From Ailurus styani (lineage: Eukaryota > Chordata > Mammalia > Carnivora > Ailuridae): 64,000 bases of DNA. The notes below the pieces were generated by a model. It had not been told where the DNA came from. It searched no databases and saw only the letters and a list, made by a program, of their open reading frames with translations. The stretch spans positions 492,851-556,850 of the forward strand of contig LNAC01000743.1 in the NCBI GenBank assembly GCA_002007465.1, in the 5' to 3' direction. A program made the translations under genes and the position numbers. Each line of letters opens with the position of its first letter. The stretch's first letter is position 1. Of this stretch, positions 58,101-64,000 are shown in pieces.

Positions 58101-58490
58101 TTACTGTGTATAGAGTTAATGTAGTACATGTGTAAGTATGTATTTAAAGACTATGTATCTTATATGCTAAGTGCTTACACATTTTTTCTACAACATTGTC
58201 AAATTTCAGCTAAAACCGTGCCAGTATTTTTTAAAACACATACAGACTATAATAAATTTAGAGCTACATTTTGTGTAGTCTAATTTAGTTATTTAGTATT
58301 TTTTGTTAATGTAAATTAGTTATAAAACATGGTTGTTAAATGACTAGTGCTACTGTGTACTGGTAACAGTAATGAAGAGAGCCTCTGCTTTCTCAAACTA
58401 ATATTTGTCACACAGTTTCATTAAAATGAGAAAAAAACATACTTGAAATAATAAAAAAATGTATAGTCCTTAAAATGTATCCTGTCACAA
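55158..58490 (+). other. Unique sequence after the exon; possible 3'UTR or intergenic DNA
   Basis: More than 3.3 kb with no recognised repeat, the longest repeat-free stretch in the window. AATAAA words occur at 55280, at about 56192 and 56656, and at about 57354. Any could be a poly(A) signal, but none can be confirmed. The open frame at 57838-58023 is not recognisable as a gene. Lack of repeats next to the exon fits a long conserved 3'UTR, but that is inference. Confidence 0.5.
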
Positions 58491-58512
58491 GTCAAAAAAA
58501 TCTTTTCATTCA

Positions 58513-58619
58513 GGGAACCTGTTTCAGCTGAGGTCGTGAGATTGAGCACCATCTCTCTCTCCCTCTCTCTCCCTCTCCCTCTCTCAAATAAATAAAGTAA
58601 TTAATTAAATATTTAAAAT
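58513..58619 (+). mobile_element. Internally deleted CAN-SINE
   Basis: Only parts of head (AGCTGAGGTCGTGAGATTGA) and the CT-rich tail with AAATAAATAAA remain. The long TSDs AAAAAAATCTTTTCATTCA (58494-58512) and AAAAAAATCCTTTCATTCA (58620-58638), 18 of 19, show a true insertion. Confidence 0.88.
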
Positions 58620-58886
58620 AAAAAAATCCTTTCATTCAATGGAAACTTAAGTACATTTTATCCACATGAATATTTCAACATTATTTTTTTGTTTATATTT
58701 AGACTGAGTGTTCCTATGTCTCTTATCTCTTAATATACATTCATAACATACACCCATACATCCTATTCGGTTATATTCTTTTTTTACACTCTTCTGATTT
58801 ACATTTTATACTCTTTACATATACATTTTCCATTGTCGTTATCATTTTTTTGTCTTTCTTCTTTTACATTTGTTTCAAACCAAATT

Positions 58887-59085
58887 CTTCTTTTTTAAAA
58901 AGATTTTATTTATTTATTTGACAGAGAGAGATATCACAAGTAGGCAGAGAGGCAGGCAGAGAGAGAGGAGGAAGCAGGCTCTCCACCGAGCAGAGAGCCC
59001 GATGCGGGCCTCGATCTCAGGACCCTGAGATCATGACCTGAGCCGAAGGCAGAGGCTTTAACCCACTGAGCCATCCAGGCGCCCA
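58887..59085 (-). mobile_element. CAN-SINE, mustelid-type
   Basis: Reverse SINE. Perfect TSD TGTTTCAAACCAAATT at 58871-58886 and 59086-59101. Confidence 0.96.
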
Positions 59086-59158
59086 TGTTTCAAACCAAAT
59101 TTATAGTTATGTTTGGATAAACCTAGTTTAGACAAACTTCTTTTTAAAACTAATGAGA

Positions 59159-59365
59159 GGGCGCCTGGGTGGCTCAGTGGGTTAAAGCCTCTGCTTTCGG
59201 CTCAGGTCATGATCTCAGGGTCCTGGGATCGAGGCCCGCATCGGGCTCCCTGCTCGGTGGGGAGCCTGCTTCCCCCCTCTCTCTCTCTGCCTGCCTCTCT
59301 GCCTCCTAGTGATCTCTCTCCCTCTGTGAAATAAATAAATAAAATCTTTAAAAAAATTAAAAAAT
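59159..59365 (+). mobile_element. CAN-SINE, mustelid-type
   Basis: Head GGCGCCTGGGTGGCTCAGTG. TSD AAAACTAATGAGA at 59146-59158 and, allowing for the A-tail, 59366-59378. It lies only 73 bp from the oppositely oriented SINE at 58887-59085, so the two form an inverted pair. Confidence 0.95.
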
Positions 59366-59379
59366 AAAACTAATGAGAT

Positions 59380-60112
59380 GTTTTATTTTTTAATTTTGCA
59401 TTTATTTTTATTCGTTTCAGAGGCAGAACTTAGTGAATCATCAGTTGTACATAATACCCAGTGCTCATTACATCAAGTGCCCTGCTTAGTGCACATCACC
59501 CAATTATCCCGCCCCCTCAACCCCCTCCCCTCCAGCAACCCTCACTTTGTTCCTTAGAGTTAAGTCTCTACGGTTTGCTTCTCTCTTTGTTTTTAACTTA
59601 TTTTATTTTTTCTTCCCTTCCCCTATGTGCACCTGTTTTGCTTATTTAATTCCACATATAAGTGAAATCATATGGAATTTTTTCTTTCTCTGACTGACTT
59701 ATTTCACTTGCATAATACACTCTAGTTCCATCCATGTCATTGCAAATGACAAGATTTCATGATTTTTGATGGCTGAGTAATATATATATATACGTATGTA
59801 TGTACGTATGTATGTATGTATATACATATATATGCATATATCACATCTTCTTTGTCCATTCATCTGTCAATGGACATCTGGGCTCTTTTCATATTTTGGC
59901 TATTGTGGACATTGCTGTTGTAAACATAGGACTGCATGTGCCCCTTCAAATCACTATGTTTGTATTCTTTCAATAAATACTTAATAGTGCAATTCCTGTT
60001 CTATTTTTAAATTTTTGAGGAAACTCCATACTGTTTTCCAGAGTCACTGAATCAGTTTGACGTCTCAAGAGTAGTGGAAGAGAGATCCCCTTTCTTTGCA
60101 TCCTAGATAAAA
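59380..60112 (-). mobile_element. L1 3' end fragment
   Basis: Minus-strand 3'UTR (AATACCCAGTGCTCATTACA) and end of ORF2 to about 60112, 5'-truncated. The same subfamily pattern is seen at 17.1 and 41.4 kb. Confidence 0.87.
59780..59840. repeat. (AT)n / (GTAT)n microsatellite in L1
   Basis: Mixed TA and GTAT units at the end-of-ORF2 position. The tyrosine-rich open frame over it is an artefact. Confidence 0.9.
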
Positions 60113-60444
60113 TTTTTATCACATGCATTCAACACTATTTTCGCTATTTCCAACTGTCATGATTGCCCTGGAAAACATGGAAGCAAGAGAAACTGAACTG
60201 TATTTGGATAGGAACCTTTTTAGATTATGTACTAATTACCATATCAGAGAAATTTTATGCAGAAGCCGTAAAATAGTTTTTCGTAGTAGCTTTCTTACAT
60301 TAAACATTCATGTGCTTTTTGTAAATATGATTTTTAATCGGTGTAAATTGATAATAGCAGAGTTAATTATGAAAAGCATGCTCAGAAAAATGTCTGTGCA
60401 CAAATAAAAAAAGGAAGTCAATTGTTTATTAACTGTATGTGATA
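60113..60444. other. Unique sequence with a 94-codon open frame of no evident function
   Basis: An open frame at 60123-60407 (+) starts MHSTLFSLF and has no recognisable domain, Kozak-type context or repeat source. It lies between two L1 fragments. I treat it as chance. Confidence 0.5.
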
Positions 60445-60700
60445 CTTTTTTTGTTATTTTATTTTTATTCTTTGCCCAAGGGGTACAGGTCTGGGAATCA
60501 TCAGGCTTACATCTTTCACAACACTCACCAAAGCACAAACCCTCCCCAATGTCCATAACCCATCCACCCTATCCCTACCCTCCCACCCCCCAGTAACCCT
60601 CAGTTTGTTTTGTGAGATCAGGAGTCTCTTATGGTTTGTGTCCTTCCCCATCCCATCTTGTTTCATTATTTTTCCCTCCCTACCTCCCACGACCCCCCTC
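60445..60700 (-). mobile_element. L1 3'UTR fragment
   Basis: Minus strand: GGGTACAGGTCTGGGAATCA, CTTACATCTTTCACAACACT, CCCAGTAACCCTCAGTTTGT. Same subfamily as the L1 3' ends at 11.6 and 24.4 kb. Only the last 250 bp of an L1. Confidence 0.9.
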
Positions 60701-60984
60701 AATTCTTTATATGTTAAAGTGAAGAAGGATCTTCACTGCACAGTGCGTGCCTTAAGGCAAAATTGTATACTATTAACATTTGATTCTCTAGCATATTGCT
60801 AGGTATATAGAGAGATTACCATTAAATAGTTGAGTAAATGGATGAACGAAAATGAGGAAGAGCTCATAACTATTTTTTGGTATTTATTTAAAAATCCGGC
60901 AATAATTTTATTTCATTAGTGCCAGATTATCAAGATTTTTATAAATTTCTTTTTGTATCACATGATAACTTCTTCATAACTAAA

Positions 60985-61110
60985 CTCACTAAATATACAA
61001 GAAAAACACTCATGATTCTGCCACTAATTGGCCATACAATTATAGGTAAATTGTTTAATCATTTTGTCTTAACAACTGCAAAATTCAGATTTCTAAAGAG
61101 AAGAAAAGTA
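60985..61110 (+). mobile_element. Ancient MIR SINE fragment
   Basis: TGATTCTGCCACTAATTGGC, GGTAAATTGTTTAATCATTT and AACTGCAAAATTC follow the order of the MIR core (tctgccacttactagct..ggcaagttacttaacc..ctgtaaaatg). Confidence 0.55.
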
Positions 61111-61194
61111 GGACCGAATATCATATCGCTTAATACCATTTCTCTAATGGTGTCTTCATGATGCATTGCCTTTAGAGATTGTTTAGTAATAATA

Positions 61195-61415
61195 TTGTCT
61201 TACAATGTTCAGAATGCCCTTGCATACACTATGTGTCACTTAACTCTCACAAACAACCCTATGAATTACTTAGTATTAATACTCTTCCTATGCCCACTTT
61301 GCACAGAGGAGAGTGAGGACCAGAAAGTCAAACAGCTTGCCCATGACTAGAAGATGTGAGCCCCGCACCCCAGCTCCAAACTTGGGTGCAATTTTCTCTA
61401 ACAGAACCGTGTGAT
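61195..61415 (-). mobile_element. Ancient MIR SINE
   Basis: The reverse MIR core is clear: CACTTAACTCTCACAAACAA, CCCTATGAATTACTTAGTAT, CACTTTGCACAGAGGAGAGT, AACAGCTTGCCCATGACTAG. Better preserved than the other MIRs here. Confidence 0.75.
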
Positions 61416-63805
61416 TCTTGAAACAAAGATAATTTTCACCAAAATCAGCAGCAGCTGATGTGAGTGTATTTTTTCTACTTGAAATGGTATAGACAATATT
61501 TATATTCTTGTCTTAGAATGTGTAGGATAACTGAATCAGGCTATATGTTCCCTTCCCTTTCCATATTAATTCTGATGGAACACACAATGCATCATAATGT
61601 ATACAATTAATCTCCAGGTCCAAAAGGAGCATTTCAAGACTTATTTCACTTTCTTTATATTTTTCCTTCCATCTCCCTCCCCCCATTTTAATATGCTTTT
61701 AGAGGGTCAGTCAGGGAGTATGTTTATTAAGGTGGTAATTTAAATGACAATGTATTAGACAGATCAAACTTCAGAGGCTGGAAAATATGGTTCTCTAGAG
61801 GACTGAAGAAAGATGTTTATGTAGGTCTTTTCAAAAATGTTTTTACCAACTTTCTAAATCAGAGATTTGCCTTATGTGTTTAACATTTTATAAACGTTGG
61901 TTTTTCACAACAGTACATTACTATTCTAAACAAGGTCCGTGGATTTTAATATGAGTTAACAAAATAACTACAGATAATATTTAAGCTAAGAGTCTAAAAG
62001 TATGAAACTGTGCTTGTTGTCTTATGTATATAATTGCTATTTTTAGTGTTTGTTACCTAAAGGAATATTTATTACAATTTTTCTCTGATGCATTTTATTG
62101 CTCTTGAATTCTTTCACCGACACGCAAATGCTTTTTTATCACATCTAAGAAATACAAGCTTCTTAGAAAGTAGAACAAATTCAAATGATTGGAGGCCACT
62201 GAAGAAGGGCCAAGAAATACTAGTCTAGAAACGATAATGTAAATTCCCAATTATAATATACATATAAATTCTAGAAAGTTGAACCTGGACACAGTTCAGA
62301 GAGCATTATTTTTTCAGAGTAAAGGGTAGTCTTGTGGATTGTTATTTGGTGGTTCACTTTCCACATTCCACTAGGCATTGATGTACCTTCTGCACTGCCT
62401 GACCTCTGGTAACTTCTATTACTGGGCAAAGAGAAAGTAAGGTGATTAATATTCATGAACACCAGTGCAAAGCTAGAAAAGCGGAGGAATAGTGCAATGC
62501 ATTCATCTGTAACATTTCTCAAAGTAAACCATGGCATAAAATGAATTTCTTTAAGCATGAAACTACATGCCTATTCTAAATAGATTTCTCATTGCATTAG
62601 GCTACCGTACCAGCAAAGATTTATCTGAAGTAATGTTTATTGCATCAAATTGTATTGCAGAAATTCTTAATTGATTCTGGTCTACCTATTTCTATGAAGA
62701 AGTATGTTCCATGAAGACTTAGCTTGAATTTTGATAAATCATAACACCTTTCTAGAATTCTCTGACCCTAGTATAATATACAGCAGACGGACACTGTGTA
62801 AAGGTACCTATGGAATGGTTTTTATAAAAATCATGTTAAGTACATGATGACTTTCATCTATAGTCTCATAATTTAATATTTTCAAGTCAGGTGCAGCTGT
62901 TAAAATCATAGAACTTATTCATTTAATGAAAATCTTCCAGAAGATTTTTTTTCTTCATGTACTGAAATAAGAGAGCAAAAAACTGGAAGGAAAACAAATA
63001 CTGAAGAAAAATGTCTGTTCAAAAATTATTTAAAGTTGCATTACATGAAAACAGAATTATTTTTGAAGCGCAGCAGATGAGAAAAACAATTAAAGCCAGG
63101 GATCCGAAGACAAAAATGACTTGAAGAAAAACACAAGTTTTTCTCTTATGGTTTTTAAGATGGCTAGCAGGAAAACAGCTGTTAAGAAACACAGAATGCT
63201 AATTATAATGTTTAGTTAAGAGGAACGATTATCAGCAAAAGTAAAAAAGAAAAGAAAGAAAAAGGGAGGGGGGAATTATATTCAATTATCCATTGAATCA
63301 CACAGTGTTGGCATTCAACAGAATCCATTTTATCTTATTCAAAGCAATCAAAGAGGTAAACAGAAAAAAATGTCTTCAAGAGCTTGCAAACATACAGAAT
63401 TAGAAAACAAACAGTTATGGCTCAGCTGCGGGCTTGAACAGAGGTAGGATGCAGAGACAATGAAGACATGGCTGGTATGCAGAATACCTCTGCTTGGTTT
63501 GTGTTTTGTGGTTGTTCTTTTAGGTTTGGGGCAGTAGAAAGCCAGAACTTTGGAAATTCTATTAAAAACACACGAGAAATAGCCCATTAAACATATTTTC
63601 ATTGGGCTAATTATTACCTCTATGGCTATAGAGTTAATCATTAAAGACACCATTTTACTTGGGATGTTAGCCCCAAGAAGAAGCACTGATCTCCTCAAAA
63701 CTTGAAGTAATAGCTGTAGCCTGGTAAAAGCAGAGATCAAATATCTCTATCCCCTAAACTCCATTTATTTAGAGGAGGAAAAAAGCCACTTTCAGTATGT
63801 GCTTT
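61416..63805. other. Unique AT-rich sequence, no gene seen
   Basis: About 2.4 kb without recognised repeats. The open frames on the minus strand at 62271-62558 and 63348-63740 show no recognisable domain and no supporting features. They are probably chance frames. Confidence 0.55.
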
Positions 63806-63807
63806 TT

Positions 63808-63867
63808 TTTTTAAAGATTTTATTTATTTGAGAGAGAGAGGGAGAGAGAGCATGAGAGGGGAGAAGG
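63808..63867 (-). mobile_element. Truncated CAN-SINE at an assembly break
   Basis: Poly(T), AAAGATTTTATTTATTTGAG and the GA-rich region are present, but the SINE stops at the N at 63868 with most of its body and head missing. Confidence 0.85.
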
Positions 63868-63868
63868 N
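63868..63868. other. Single N at a probable contig join
   Basis: One ambiguous base separates the truncated SINE from unrelated L1 sequence. Confidence 0.9.
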
Positions 63869-64000
63869 AGGGAGCCGTCTGGCCCTGGGCTCTTGTTTTT
63901 TGGAAGATTTTTGATGACTGCTTCAAGCCCCTTACTGGTGATGGGTCTATTCAGGTCTTCAATTTCTTCCTGGTTCAGTTTTGGTAGTTTATATTTCTCT
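63869..64000 (-). mobile_element. L1 ORF2 fragment running off the window
   Basis: Antisense ORF2 around the region encoding [15 protein letters not shown] (CTGGCCCTGGGCTCTTGTTT at 63880-63899), similar to 44370-44400 and 10850-10900. It continues past the right edge. Confidence 0.85.

Noticed and set aside
60123..60407. 94-codon open frame as a small gene
   Set aside because: No domain, no splice or promoter signals, and it lies between L1 fragments. A frame of this length occurs by chance in AT-rich DNA when read in six frames.
63348..63740. 130-codon minus-strand open frame
   Set aside because: No recognisable motif or neighbouring gene signal. Not supported.
1..64000. A previously undescribed biological system
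   Set aside because: All sizeable open frames trace to L1, SINE or the PCDH11 exon. Nothing suggests a new multi-gene system.

Overview
This window is nuclear DNA from a placental carnivore, most likely a musteloid and probably a mustelid. The evidence is about 25 tRNA-derived CAN-SINEs. Many carry the head variant GTGGCTCAGTGGGTTAAAGC, and most end in an AAATAAATAAATAAAATCTTT-type tail. They sit among carnivore L1 LINEs. There are no prokaryotic genes, operons or CRISPR arrays, and no intact protein-coding gene.

LINE-1 sequence and the SINEs nested in it make up roughly 70% of the window. The main units are: an L1 5' part at 1-1785 (-); a full-length L1 at 5792-15142 (+) with a SINE and a second, 5'-inverted (twin-primed) L1 nested inside it; a full-length L1 at 17065-24175 (-); a 5'-truncated, internally deleted L1 at 24311-27764 (-); a tail-to-tail L1 pair at 28705-32955; a 5'-truncated L1 at 34447-36775 (-); older L1 3' ends at 37555-39990 (+); and a mosaic at 40000-53000 of plus-strand L1 pieces interrupted by two minus-strand L1s, one of which carries a 3' transduction. 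Smaller L1 3' ends lie at 3.9, 15.4, 59.4 and 60.4 kb, and an L1 piece runs off the right edge. All L1 reading frames are broken. Target-site duplications (TSDs) can be read for most insertions, which gives the nesting order.

The one gene-related feature is at 54551-55157 (+). After a good splice acceptor comes the terminal cytoplasmic exon of protocadherin-11 (PCDH11X family), with its characteristic 12-residue SPPxxQ repeats. In this assembly it is broken by two 2-bp frameshifts and several stop codons. PCDH11X is X-linked in placental mammals, and very high L1 density is typical of the X chromosome. The upstream 54 kb may therefore be the last intron of this gene on the X. That placement is an inference.

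Unique, AT-rich sequence fills the rest, mainly 4.75-5.78, 15.6-17.05, 53.0-54.1, 55.2-58.5 and 61.4-63.8 kb, with a few ancient MIR and L2 fragments. Two assembly defects are visible. A 950-base N gap at 9650-10599 is flanked by two identical 131-bp copies, and a single N at 63868 joins a truncated SINE to an unrelated L1 fragment. I found no evidence of a new biological system. The most interesting items are the decayed PCDH11 exon, an apparent L1-L1 gene conversion tract, the twin-primed nested insertion, the 3' transduction and the false-duplication gap.
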